A DNA stretch of 26,823 nt, from IMG/VR virus record IMGVR_UViG_3300031951_001027, positions 1 through 26,823 of that record; one strand, written 5' to 3'. The DNA comes from a virus. This document shows, one piece after another, positions 12,603 through 20,702 of this stretch. Position 1 is the first letter of the stretch. Every line of letters begins with the position of its first letter. The translations under genes were made by a program, and so were the position numbers. A model generated the notes under the pieces. That model ran no database searches, was not told the DNA's origin, and saw nothing but the letters and a program-made list of their open reading frames with translations.

Positions 12603-14812
12603 TTGAAAATATTACCGATAACCTATCCACCGACATTGCAGCCACCGAGCCAATGGATGATGCAGAACTGCAAGCGATCATCACGCAAGACCTGACCGAT
12701 GCGGTGAGCTATGTGGACAGTGATCTGTCACCCACACGCGCCAAAGGGACTGAATACTATCGCGGGGATTTATTCGGCAATGAGGTCGAAGGCAACAGTA
12801 AAGTGGTGGCCATGGAGGTGCGCGACACTGTCTCGGCCATGCTGCCAAGCCTGATGCGGGTTTTCTTTAATTCTGAGAATGTGGTGGAGTTTTCACCCCG
12901 TGGCCCAGAAGATGTGAAGATGGCCCAGCAGGCGACCGACTACGCCAACTATGTATTCCAAAATGACAACAACGGGTTTTTGACCAGTTATGCCATTTTC
13001 AAAGATGCATTGGTCAGGAAATGCGGCATTGCCAAATTCTGGTGGGAAGATGACGAGAAGGTCCGAATTGAGGAATATACGGGACTTGATGACCAAACCC
13101 TCGAAATGCTCATGCAAGAGCCTGGTGGCGAGGTCAAGATCATTACGTCTTACCCAGACCCTGCCATTGACGAGGCACAGCTGACGACAGTAGACCCCAC
13201 CACTGGCCAGCCCATGGTGATGCCTGCCCCGATGATCCATGATGTGCAGATCAAGCGCATCACAAAGGATGGCCGGATCAGGATCATGGCCGTGCCGCCC
13301 GAAGAGCTGCTATTGGACAGACGCGCTAGATCGTTTGAAGACTCGACCATCATTGCCCACAGGCAGATGGCCACAGTGGCCGACCTGATTGCCATGGGTT
13401 ATGACCAGGATGAGATCGAAGAGAATCTGTCATCGACAGACCTTGACAGCAATGACGAGTATTTGGCGCGTCAGCCACTGAGTACCACTTTTGGTACAAG
13501 TGACGCTGCCAACCCGATGATGCAGCGCGTGCTGTACATCGAGGCATATTCCCGTGTTGACTTTGATGGTGATGGCATTGCAGAGCTGCGCAAGGTCTGC
13601 TGCATGGGCGGTGGCTATAAGGTGGTGCGTAATCTGCCTGCCAGCTACATTCCATTTGCTGACTTTCCCTGCGACCCAGAGCCACACACAAGCCCACTTG
13701 AGGCTATGTCAATTTTTGACATTACCCGCGACTTGCAAGAGATCAAGTCGGAAATACTTAGAAACACATTGGACAGTCTGGCCCAGTCGATTCACCCGCG
13801 CACAGCTGTGGTCGAAGGTCAAGTCAACATTGATGATGTCTTGAACAATGAGACGGGCGCGATTATTCGCATGAGAGCGCCTGGCATGGTCCAACCCCTG
13901 ACAACGCCATTTGTGGGTCAGGCCGCATTCCCGATGATGGAATACATGGACCAGATCAAGGAAGATCGCACCGGCATGAGCAAGGCTGCCATGGGACTGA
14001 ATGCTGACGCATTGCAGTCAAGCACCAAAGCAGCTGTAAATGCGACCATCAATGCAAGCCAAGGCCGCATTGAGCTGACAGCCAGAATCTTAGCTGAAGG
14101 CATGAAAAAGCTATTCAAGGGCATTTTGTTCCTGGCCACAACGCACCAGGACAAAGCCCGAATGGTCAGAATGCGCAATGAGTGGGTGCAGATCGATCCA
14201 AGATTCTGGGATGCCAGCATGGATGCCAACATCAACATTGCCCTGGGCAATGGCGACACCAACGAGAAACTGCAAGCGCTGATGATGATCATGTCCAAGC
14301 AAGAGCAAATCTTGCAACAACTTGGCCCAACCAACCCCTTGGTCACGCCACAGCAGTTTAGTAATACCCTGCGAAAAATCGTAGAGTTGTCTGGTTTCAA
14401 AGATTCATCGAGCTTTTTCCAAGATATCCCTGCCGACTATGTGCCACCACCACCACAGCAAAAGCCATCACCCGAAGAGGTTTTGGCCCAGGTGCAGGCC
14501 GAGTCTATCAAGGCAGATATCCAGAAGAAAGCGGCAGAGCTGGAGCTAAAGCGCCAGCAAATGATGATGGATGATGATTTGACCCGTGACAAAATGGCTC
14601 AGGATTTGTATCTCAAAAAGTATGAAATTGAGTTAAAGTACAAATCACAGATCAGTACAGCCGAAATTGATGCGGCCCAGAATATTGATCGTGAAGCAAT
14701 GCGTCAGCAGGCATTGTTGGCCCAGCAGCAGGCGGCACAGTTTGTGTCACAGCCGCAGCCACCAATGCAAGAGCAGATGCCCCCATCAACCTTTCAAGGA
14801 ATGGCACAGTAA
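12599..14812 (+). CDS. Portal protein (P22-type)
   Basis: A 737-residue portal. It has the long N-terminal helical stem region (VAMEVRDTVSAMLPSLMRVF), the central wing/clip domains with DIQ-type strands, FADFPCDPEP, the crown helix region (RTGMSKAAMGLNADALQSST) and a long C-terminal charged coiled coil ending in a Gln/Pro-rich tail. Length and organisation match podovirus P22-like portals, which form the dodecameric ring for packaging and tail attachment. It starts in an ATGA overlap with the methyltransferase gene and is followed directly by a small gene, scaffold and capsid genes, the expected order. Confidence 0.9.
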   Translation: MIENITDNLSTDIAATEPMDDAELQAIITQDLTDAVSYVDSDLSPTRAKGTEYYRGDLFGNEVEGNSKVVAMEVRDTVSAMLPSLMRVFFNSENVVEFSPRGPEDVKMAQQATDYANYVFQNDNNGFLTSYAIFKDALVRKCGIAKFWWEDDEKVRIEEYTGLDDQTLEMLMQEPGGEVKIITSYPDPAIDEAQLTTVDPTTGQPMVMPAPMIHDVQIKRITKDGRIRIMAVPPEELLLDRRARSFEDSTIIAHRQMATVADLIAMGYDQDEIEENLSSTDLDSNDEYLARQPLSTTFGTSDAANPMMQRVLYIEAYSRVDFDGDGIAELRKVCCMGGGYKVVRNLPASYIPFADFPCDPEPHTSPLEAMSIFDITRDLQEIKSEILRNTLDSLAQSIHPRTAVVEGQVNIDDVLNNETGAIIRMRAPGMVQPLTTPFVGQAAFPMMEYMDQIKEDRTGMSKAAMGLNADALQSSTKAAVNATINASQGRIELTARILAEGMKKLFKGILFLATTHQDKARMVRMRNEWVQIDPRFWDASMDANINIALGNGDTNEKLQALMMIMSKQEQILQQLGPTNPLVTPQQFSNTLRKIVELSGFKDSSSFFQDIPADYVPPPPQQKPSPEEVLAQVQAESIKADIQKKAAELELKRQQMMMDDDLTRDKMAQDLYLKKYEIELKYKSQISTAEIDAAQNIDREAMRQQALLAQQQAAQFVSQPQPPMQEQMPPSTFQGMAQ

Positions 14813-15076
14813 GTGACAAACGAAGACCAGGTAAATAAAGGCCGAAAGGCCAAGCAGTTGCTAGAGGATGAAACCCTCAACAATGCGATTGCAAAATTGG
14901 AAGGTGACCAACTTTGGGCATTTCGTTCATCGAAACCCGAAGAGTCTGTGAAGCGCGAAACAGCATGGTGTATGTTGCAGGCCATTGATGGCCTAAGACA
15001 AGAGTTGATCAAGATTATGGACAACGGAAAAATTGCACAGAACGCTATTGGCAAATCACAGAAAAATCTAATTTAA
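14813..15076 (+). CDS. Small helical structural-region protein (87 aa)
   Basis: An 87-residue helical protein initiating at GTG immediately after the portal stop (no gap). It has charged amphipathic helices (KAKQLLEDETLNNAIAKLEG, EESVKRETAWCMLQAIDGLR, QELIKIMDNGK). Similar small helical proteins between portal and scaffold genes are common in podovirus-like phages and are unnamed. An AGG (14827-14829) lies inside the gene, so its own initiation may depend on termination of portal translation. Probably an assembly accessory protein, by position. Confidence 0.65.
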   Translation: MTNEDQVNKGRKAKQLLEDETLNNAIAKLEGDQLWAFRSSKPEESVKRETAWCMLQAIDGLRQELIKIMDNGKIAQNAIGKSQKNLI

Positions 15077-15085
15077 GAAAATACT

Positions 15086-16066
15086 ATGGCAGAAATACAA
15101 GCGATGAATGTGGCCGATGCGGCCAATGCTATCTCGACAATGTTAGCCCCCGAAAAGGGACAAGCAGAACTTGACGAGACGCAGCCAGTCGAGGAATCCG
15201 AAGAGGAAACCGAGACAGCGGCTTCTGAGGAAGATGACTCTGGTGTGGAAGACGCGCCAGATGAAGAATCTTCAGAAGAACAGTCCGAAGAAGAGGAAGA
15301 GCAAGAGGAGCAAGAACAGCCACAGACTTTCACTGTCAAAGTAGACGGCAAGGAAGTTTCTGTCACGCTAGACGAGCTTCAAAAGGGCTACTCCAGGACT
15401 CAGGACTACACCCGTAAAACGCAGCAGATTGCCGAAGTGCGAAAGCAAGTCGAGCATGAAACGCAGGCAGTACGGGCCGAGCGTGAGCAATACGCTCAAT
15501 TGTTGGGAGCATTGCAAGCCCAACTTCAGTCTTCAGAGCCTCAAGTCGATTTGGAACGTCTTTATCACGAAGACCCGATCGAATGGGTGAGGCAAAAGGA
15601 AGTCATGCGGGAGAGACAAGAGAAATTAGGTGCTATTCAGTCCGAACAGCAGCGACTCTCTCAAGTGTCCCAGTATGAACAGCAGCGCGCCATGGAAGCC
15701 CAACTTGCCAGCCAGCAAGAAGCTCTATTGGCAGCCTTACCCGATTGGAAAGACCCCAAGAAGGCAAAGGCCGAAAAGGCGCTGGTGATTGAGTCTGCGA
15801 AGGCAGCAGGCTTTTCCGATGAAGATTTGAAGAGCGTTTACGACCACCGACTGGTCCTGTTGTTGCGTAAAGCAGCGCTGTTTGACCAGATGGTAAGTAA
15901 ACGCCAAGGCATTAAGCCTGTGGTGAACAATGGCCCACGAACAGCCAAGCCTGGTGCAGCTGGTCGGGTTTCGACAACAACTGAGAGTGTGCGAGCAAAG
16001 CAGCGTCTTGCAAAAACTGGTCGCATCGATGATGCGGCTTCTGCAATTGAACTCTTATTGAAATGA
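15086..16066 (+). CDS. Capsid scaffold (assembly) protein
   Basis: A 326-residue scaffold-like protein. The N-terminal third is extremely acidic (ESEEETETAASEEDDSG, SEEQSEEEEEQEEQEQ), followed by FTVKVDGKEVSVTLDELQKG, a motif frequent in phage scaffold proteins, a long coiled coil (about 105-220, Gln/Glu/Arg-rich) and a basic helical C-terminus (RAKQRLAKTGRIDDAASAIEL) able to bind capsid. It lies between portal and major capsid genes, as expected. It guides prohead assembly and is lost or cleaved before maturation; no protease domain is visible in it. Confidence 0.85.
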   Translation: MAEIQAMNVADAANAISTMLAPEKGQAELDETQPVEESEEETETAASEEDDSGVEDAPDEESSEEQSEEEEEQEEQEQPQTFTVKVDGKEVSVTLDELQKGYSRTQDYTRKTQQIAEVRKQVEHETQAVRAEREQYAQLLGALQAQLQSSEPQVDLERLYHEDPIEWVRQKEVMRERQEKLGAIQSEQQRLSQVSQYEQQRAMEAQLASQQEALLAALPDWKDPKKAKAEKALVIESAKAAGFSDEDLKSVYDHRLVLLLRKAALFDQMVSKRQGIKPVVNNGPRTAKPGAAGRVSTTTESVRAKQRLAKTGRIDDAASAIELLLK

Positions 16067-16073
16067 GGAAATT

Positions 16074-17036
16074 ATGGCTATCGTAAGTAACACGTTCTTG
16101 ACCTATTCGGCCAAGGGCATCCGCGAAGACTTGAGCAATATCATCACAAATATTGCACCCGAAGAAACCCCTTACATGAGCAATATTGGCCGTGAAAACG
16201 TGTCAAACAGCTTGTTTGAGTGGCAGACCGATACATTGGCCAGCGCTGCTGCCAATGCCCAGTTAGAGGGTGACGATGTTGCATCGTTTGACTCTGTGAC
16301 TGCTACTGTGCGTTTGCAAAACTACGCACAGATTTCACGCAAGACAATCATCTTGTCAGCTACTGAAGAAGTAGTGAACAAGGCAGGGCGTCGCAGTGAG
16401 CTGGCCTACCAAATTTCGAAAAGGGCGAGCGAGCTAAAAAGAGACCAAGAATTTGTCATGCTCAATAGTGGCATTGCTGTTTCTGGTGACTCTACAACTG
16501 CCCGTGTAACTGCTTCTTTGGGTGCGTTTATCAAGACGAACACAGACAAGCAGACCAATGGTACTGACCCATCTTACACAACGCTGCCAAACAGCGCCCG
16601 TACAGATGGCAACGTGCGCACATTTACTGAAACCATTTTGAAAAATGTGATTCAGAAAGTGTGGACTGCTGGCGGTACACCTAAGATTTTGATGTGCGGT
16701 CCTGTTAATAAGCAGCGCGTGTCAGGTTTCTCTGGTATTGCCTCAAGCCGTTTCAACATTGATGGCGGTGCAAAGCCTGCCACACTGGTTGGCGCAGTTG
16801 ACATTTATGTTTCAGATTTTGGAAACGTACAGGTCATTGCGAATAGATTCCAGCGTGAGCGCGATGCATGGGTGATTGATCCTGAATACGCCAAAATGAC
16901 TATGCTGCGCCCTTACCAGCAAGTCGAATTGGCCAAGACAGGTGACGCTGAAAAGCGTATGCTGATCGTTGAGTGGGGTCACAAAGTGTTGGCTGAAAAT
17001 GCCCACGGCTTGGCTGCTGACTTGATTACTTCTTAA
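16074..17036 (+). CDS. Major capsid protein (SU10-like, HK97 fold)
   Basis: A 320-residue capsid protein of the SU10-like family. Characteristic segments are MAIVSNTFLTYSAKGIREDL, the early PEETPYMSNIG, the ARVTASLGA loop, VQKVW-type helix (NVIQKVWTAGGTPKILMCGP), and the C-terminal strand region DAWVIDPEYAKMTMLRPYQ and EWGHKVLAENAHGLAAD. It builds the icosahedral or prolate head. A GAGG Shine-Dalgarno is 7 nt upstream of the ATG. A strong intrinsic terminator follows 14 bases after the stop, so high capsid output can be separated from downstream genes. Confidence 0.9.
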   Translation: MAIVSNTFLTYSAKGIREDLSNIITNIAPEETPYMSNIGRENVSNSLFEWQTDTLASAAANAQLEGDDVASFDSVTATVRLQNYAQISRKTIILSATEEVVNKAGRRSELAYQISKRASELKRDQEFVMLNSGIAVSGDSTTARVTASLGAFIKTNTDKQTNGTDPSYTTLPNSARTDGNVRTFTETILKNVIQKVWTAGGTPKILMCGPVNKQRVSGFSGIASSRFNIDGGAKPATLVGAVDIYVSDFGNVQVIANRFQRERDAWVIDPEYAKMTMLRPYQQVELAKTGDAEKRMLIVEWGHKVLAENAHGLAADLITS

Positions 17037-17049
17037 TCGAAGCAAACTG

Positions 17050-17079
17050 AAAGGGCCAGGGAAACTTGGCCCTTTTTTT
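17050..17079 (+). terminator. Intrinsic terminator after the major capsid gene
   Basis: AAAGGGCCA (17050-17058) pairs with TGGCCCTTT (17067-17075), with an additional G-U pair inside, and a run of seven T residues (17073-17079) follows. The classic GC-stem plus T-tract lies between the capsid gene and the next gene, whose ATG is only four bases beyond the T-run. Confidence 0.9.
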
Positions 17080-17082
17080 AAC

Positions 17083-17400
17083 ATGATTCATAAAAGACTA
17101 TTTAGCGAAAACAAAGATCAAGGCATCAAAAGAATCTGGCATGAAAACCCAGAAACTGGTGATGTGACCATTGAGACCCAACAAGATGTCACAGCAGTGA
17201 TTGAGGCCAACAAGGCCATCTACAACGCTGTGGATGAGAAGGCGGCATGGAAAGGCGAATGGCACTTGGTGGCATCTATCCCCGAATCCCTTTATTACAA
17301 GATGAAGGCCGAGGGCAAGATCGATGACCAGGAGTACATGAAAAAATGGCTCAACGACTCTGACAATCAATTCTTTAGAACTAGACCTGGGAAAGTATGA
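17083..17400 (+). CDS. Hypothetical phage protein (105 aa) after the capsid gene
   Basis: A 105-residue soluble protein starting MIHKRLFSENKDQGIKRIWH. Charged strands and helices follow (DVTIETQQDVTAVIEANKA), ending NDSDNQFFRTRPGKV. The pattern is one met between capsid and adaptor genes of podovirus-like phages, without an assigned function. No Shine-Dalgarno is present: the ATG is four bases after the terminator T-tract, so expression depends on terminator read-through and S1-type or A/U-rich initiation. It ends in an ATGA overlap with the second glycosyltransferase gene. Confidence 0.65.
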   Translation: MIHKRLFSENKDQGIKRIWHENPETGDVTIETQQDVTAVIEANKAIYNAVDEKAAWKGEWHLVASIPESLYYKMKAEGKIDDQEYMKKWLNDSDNQFFRTRPGKV

Positions 17401-18047
17401 ACTACATTGCTGTATGCACCCCTGCCCGTGATCAGGTCCACACAAATTACACCTATTGCATGGTGAATATGGTGGCTTATCACACCCTCAACACCACAGA
17501 CGCTATCAGTCTGAAATTGATGCAAGGCACAATTATCCAAAACCAAAGGGCTGACCTTTGCTTGGATGCCATGGCTGAAGGCTGCACCCACATCCTTTTC
17601 ATTGACTCGGACATGACATTTCCACAGGACATGGTTCAAAGGCTCTTAAAGCACGACAAAGAGATTGTGGCTGCCAACTGTGCCAGGCGCAGAATGCCCA
17701 CTGGCCCAACTGCCCAGAACTATGACGCTGACGGCAAGCGCCAGGCTGTTTTCACCATGCCAGAATCCACCGGATTGGAAGAGGTGGGAAGCATTGGAAC
17801 GGGCATAATGCTGATCAAGCGCGAGGTGTTTGAGGGCATGAGCGAGCCATGGTTTGATATGCCGTGGCAGACCACACGGGGCTATATGGGAGAAGATGTG
17901 TTTTTTTGTAAGAAAGCGCAAGAGCTGGGTTACAAAGTCTACATCGACCATGATGTCTCAAAGGAAATTGGCCACATTGGCACATTTGAGTTTCGCCATG
18001 AACACACCTGGATTGTGAAAGAGGAAATGGAAAAAGAGGTCCAATAA
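17397..18047 (+). CDS. GT-A family glycosyltransferase with DSD motif
   Basis: A 216-residue GT2-like glycosyltransferase. A canonical DxD motif lies at 70-72 (ILFIDSDMTFP), GTGIMLIKREVF at about 134-145, and MGEDVFFCKKAQELGYKVYID at about 163-183, the segment carrying the catalytic base in GT-A enzymes. A histidine pair (EIGHIGTFEFRHEH) may complete the metal site. It presumably transfers a sugar to a virion protein or host structure. It is the second glycosyltransferase in the structural operon and is coupled by ATGA to the preceding gene and by TAATG to the adaptor gene. Acceptor and sugar are unknown. Confidence 0.8.
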   Translation: MNYIAVCTPARDQVHTNYTYCMVNMVAYHTLNTTDAISLKLMQGTIIQNQRADLCLDAMAEGCTHILFIDSDMTFPQDMVQRLLKHDKEIVAANCARRRMPTGPTAQNYDADGKRQAVFTMPESTGLEEVGSIGTGIMLIKREVFEGMSEPWFDMPWQTTRGYMGEDVFFCKKAQELGYKVYIDHDVSKEIGHIGTFEFRHEHTWIVKEEMEKEVQ

Positions 18048-18670
18048 TGGCACTGACAACCTATACAGAACTGAAGACATCCATTGGTGACTGGCTTAAT
18101 CGGTCGGACCTGACGACAGCCATTCCTGACTTTATTTCTCTGGCCGAAGCACAAATCGAAAGAACACTGCGCACCAGGCAGATGATCGTCAGGGCCAATG
18201 CGTCTTTTGACGCGCAGTATGGCGCAGTGCCAAGCGATTTTCTTGAGACCAAATCCCTCAAGCTCACCAGCACAAATCCCCAAACACCATTGGAATTTTT
18301 GAGCATTGATGCCTTGGACAACAAGGCAGCCGAATACACGGCCAGTGGCAAACCAAGATTCTTTGGTGTTGTTGGTGGCCAATTCCGAATTGTCCCAACA
18401 CCCGATGCAAACTACACCACTGAGCTGACCTATTACGCTAAGTTGACAAAGTTATCAAGCAGTGTGGCCAGCAACTGGCTTTTGGCATCAAGCCCAGACA
18501 TTTATCTGTATGGATCACTGCTCCAGGCTGCACCATACTTGCAAGATGATGCGAGAATCCAGACATGGGCAACGCTGTATGAGCGAGCCTTAAATGATTT
18601 ACAAACTGCCGATGATCGCGGTGCATCTTCTGGTGGTGCATTGCTGACCCGTGCAAAGACTTTTGGATAA
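18047..18670 (+). CDS. Head-tail adaptor protein (SU10/P22 gp4-like)
   Basis: A 207-residue protein recognised by TYTELKTSIGDWLNRSDLT, then IPDFISLAEAQIERTLRTRQ, a DFLETKSLKL strand, GGQFRIVPTP and LTYYAKLTKL, and the helical C-terminus (LYGSLLQAAPYLQDD, WATLYERALNDLQTADDR). This is the pattern of phage adaptor proteins that form the ring under the portal and prepare attachment of the short tail. It starts on the last base of the glycosyltransferase stop codon. An SU10-type adaptor agrees with the SU10-type capsid in the same cluster. Confidence 0.8.
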   Translation: MALTTYTELKTSIGDWLNRSDLTTAIPDFISLAEAQIERTLRTRQMIVRANASFDAQYGAVPSDFLETKSLKLTSTNPQTPLEFLSIDALDNKAAEYTASGKPRFFGVVGGQFRIVPTPDANYTTELTYYAKLTKLSSSVASNWLLASSPDIYLYGSLLQAAPYLQDDARIQTWATLYERALNDLQTADDRGASSGGALLTRAKTFG

Positions 18671-18680
18671 GGACTAGACC

Positions 18681-19076
18681 ATGTCATCTTTCAGCGACTA
18701 CACCGAAAACCTAGTTTTAAATTTTCTATTTACAACGAACACGGCAACCCGCCCGACAGCCTGGTATGTTGGCCTTTTCACGGCTGCGCCCAGTGACACG
18801 GGTGGCGGCACTGAGGTGTCTGGCAATGCTTATGCCCGCGTGGTCACTGGCACGATCTCAGGCTCTGGCACGGCCACGACATTCACCAATGCAGCGGCCA
18901 TCGAGTTTGCAGCTGCCTCTGGCGGTAACTGGGGATCAGTGGGCTGGGCTGGCATTTTTGACGCAAGCACTTCTGGCAACCTTTTGGCCTGGGCCCCTTT
19001 GACCACAGCGCGCACCATCAATGATGGCGATGTCTTGCGCATTCCAGCTGCATCTTTGAGCATCACTTTGGCCTGA
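18681..19076 (+). CDS. Beta-rich minor structural (tail fibre-type) protein (131 aa)
   Basis: A 131-residue Gly/Ala/Thr-rich protein. The signature TAWYVGLFTAAPSDTGGGTE, followed by GNAYARVVTG and WGSVGWAGIFDASTSGNLLA, occurs in many phage proteins annotated as tail fibre or minor structural components. It is predicted all-beta after a short N-terminal helix. Shine-Dalgarno AAGGA is 7 nt before the ATG. It follows the adaptor gene and precedes the repeat protein, so a tail location is likely. It could decorate the tail or be a fibre base; not resolvable from sequence. Confidence 0.65.
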   Translation: MSSFSDYTENLVLNFLFTTNTATRPTAWYVGLFTAAPSDTGGGTEVSGNAYARVVTGTISGSGTATTFTNAAAIEFAAASGGNWGSVGWAGIFDASTSGNLLAWAPLTTARTINDGDVLRIPAASLSITLA

Positions 19077-19077
19077 T

Positions 19078-19890
19078 ATGGCAGCCTATGGATCGGGGAA
19101 TTTTGGTGTTGGCCAATACTCTGATCCGAGGGTAGGCTACGGCTACGGCTCTTATGGCAAGGGCAACTACTCCAGAGGCACATTTGAGCCTGCTGTAAAC
19201 ATTACAGCAACCAGCACCATGACCATTGGTGCTGGGGTTATTGCCAAAGCAACTATTGCCATTTCTAGCACATCCACCATGTCGGTGGCAGCGACCAGAT
19301 ACACATTTGGCTCACTGGCAATATCTGACACTAGCACTCTGATGGTCAATGCCAGCTCAATTCTTAGAGCAAGTCTAGCGATATCAGACTCTAGCGTCAT
19401 GGCCATCAATGGCCTGCGCTATGCCATTGGTGTGGCCACAATCAGCGACACAAGCACCATGGCCGTGGCTGGGGTGCGTTATGCAGTGGGCGCAGCCGCC
19501 ATCAGTGACACAAGCACCATGGCGGTGGCTGGTCTCAGATACGCCATTGGCGCGGCCACCATTACAGACACATCGACACTGACAGTCGGCACAAGGATTC
19601 TTGGCAATTCTGGCTTTGCCATGACTGGCACAAGCACTTTGGTGGTGAATGCACAGCGCAGGCAGCCTGGTGCTATTGCTTTTACAGAAACATCATCCAT
19701 GGCGGTCAATGCAAGACTAAAATGGCAAGCAGAAAGTGACACGGCAGAAAGTTGGTCTGGGATATCTGATAATTCAGAGACTTGGACACCGATATCTGAC
19801 CAGTCAGAAACATGGACTGCAATTAGTGATTCAAGTGAAACTTGGACTCCAATTGCTGATAATAGTGAATCTTGGCAAATTGCCGCATGA
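19078..19890 (+). CDS. Two-tier tandem-repeat tail or surface protein (270 aa)
   Basis: A 270-residue secretion-signal-free protein. Residues 1-39 are Gly/Tyr-rich (YGSGNFGVGQY, GYGYGSYGKGNY). Residues 40-216 are nine tandem 20-residue units of the form xAISDTSTMAVxGxRYxxGx. Residues 220-269 are five tandem 10-residue units SDxSETWTPI. The regular short-period beta-strand pattern suggests a fibrous beta-solenoid or triple-stranded fibre shaft with a Trp-rich tip. It begins 1 base after the preceding stop and sits among tail genes, so a tail fibre or adhesin role is likely. No known family was recognised. Confidence 0.7.
   Translation: MAAYGSGNFGVGQYSDPRVGYGYGSYGKGNYSRGTFEPAVNITATSTMTIGAGVIAKATIAISSTSTMSVAATRYTFGSLAISDTSTLMVNASSILRASLAISDSSVMAINGLRYAIGVATISDTSTMAVAGVRYAVGAAAISDTSTMAVAGLRYAIGAATITDTSTLTVGTRILGNSGFAMTGTSTLVVNAQRRQPGAIAFTETSSMAVNARLKWQAESDTAESWSGISDNSETWTPISDQSETWTAISDSSETWTPIADNSESWQIAA
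19195..19725 (+). repeat. Nine 60-bp coding repeats (20-residue units)
   Basis: The coding DNA for residues 40-216 consists of nine consecutive 60-bp units, the last truncated to 51 bp. Units 5 and 6 (codons 120-159) are nearly identical in protein sequence (ISDTSTMAVAG followed by RYA and GA). The DNA similarity is high enough that unit number could change by slippage or recombination. Confidence 0.7.
19735..19884 (+). repeat. Five 30-bp coding repeats (10-residue units)
   Basis: Codons 220-269 form five exact-length decapeptide units: SDTAESWSGI, SDNSETWTPI, SDQSETWTAI, SDSSETWTPI and ADNSESWQIA. The period is exactly half the preceding 20-residue period, and every unit has a conserved Ser-x-Trp. 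Confidence 0.75.
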
Positions 19891-19898
19891 GGTGAAAA

Positions 19899-20702
19899 AT
19901 GGCTGATACAACCACCACGAATCTATTGCTAACCAAACCCGAAGTTGGTGCATCTACCGACAGCTGGGGAACGAAGATCAATTCAGACCTAGATTCAATT
20001 GACGCGCTGTTTGACGCTGGGCCAGTGCTAAAGGTCACAAAAGGTGGAACTGGTGGCGCTACGGCATCAGCAGCCAGGACAGCGCTTGGCGTGGCCATTG
20101 GCACTGATGTGCTGGCCTATGACTCCAACTTGCAGAGCTTTGTCACAGCATTCACATTGCCCACAGCTGACAGCACGGCCAACTATGTCCTAAAGACCAA
20201 CGGGTCTGGCACATTAGATTTTGCAGCTGCTGCCACTGGTGATGTGACATTAACTGGCACACAGACCTTGACCAATAAGACTCTTACAAGCCCAGTATTA
20301 ACAACTCCTCAATTGGGAACACCATCCAGCGGAACATTGTCATCTTGCACAGTAGATGGAACAGATGCCGTAGGTTTTAGAAACATCCCACAAAATAGCC
20401 AATCTGCTGCCTACACATTAGTTCTTGCTGATGCTGGTAAGCATATATTTCACCCATCAGGTGATGCCAATGCAAGGACATACACAATTCCTGACAATGG
20501 TTCTGTTGCCTATCCAATTGGAACTGCAATCACATTCATCAACATGACCAGTCAAGTGGTTACGATTGCAATTACTACTGACACTATGTACTTGTCTTCT
20601 GCTGGCACTACAGGCTCACGCAGTCTTGCTCAATATGGTTCAGCAACAGCAATTAAAATGACTTCAACAACTTGGCTTATTTCAGGGAGTGGATTGACAT
20701 GA
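19899..20702 (+). CDS. Tail fibre protein with short N-terminal repeat motifs
   Basis: A 267-residue protein with the tail-fibre N-terminal signature [20 protein letters not shown] followed by [15 protein letters not shown] and [21 protein letters not shown] shaft-like region [18 protein letters not shown] and a beta-rich C-terminal part ([20 protein letters not shown]) follow. These motifs are widespread in phage tail fibre and tailspike proteins, where they precede receptor-binding domains. Shine-Dalgarno GAGGTG is well placed. The next gene overlaps by ATGA and encodes a lectin-like domain, so the two probably form one receptor-binding apparatus. Confidence 0.8.
   Translation: MADTTTTNLLLTKPEVGASTDSWGTKINSDLDSIDALFDAGPVLKVTKGGTGGATASAARTALGVAIGTDVLAYDSNLQSFVTAFTLPTADSTANYVLKTNGSGTLDFAAAATGDVTLTGTQTLTNKTLTSPVLTTPQLGTPSSGTLSSCTVDGTDAVGFRNIPQNSQSAAYTLVLADAGKHIFHPSGDANARTYTIPDNGSVAYPIGTAITFINMTSQVVTIAITTDTMYLSSAGTTGSRSLAQYGSATAIKMTSTTWLISGSGLT

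Noticed and set aside
13918-14400. 160-residue minus-strand frame inside the portal gene
   Set aside because: It lies opposite the portal crown and stem region, which is clearly coding; no ribosome site or recognisable motif.
17896-17910. Run of seven T residues in the second glycosyltransferase as a frameshift site
   Set aside because: The frame is intact through the conserved GEDVFFCKK segment and no alternative-frame product is evident.
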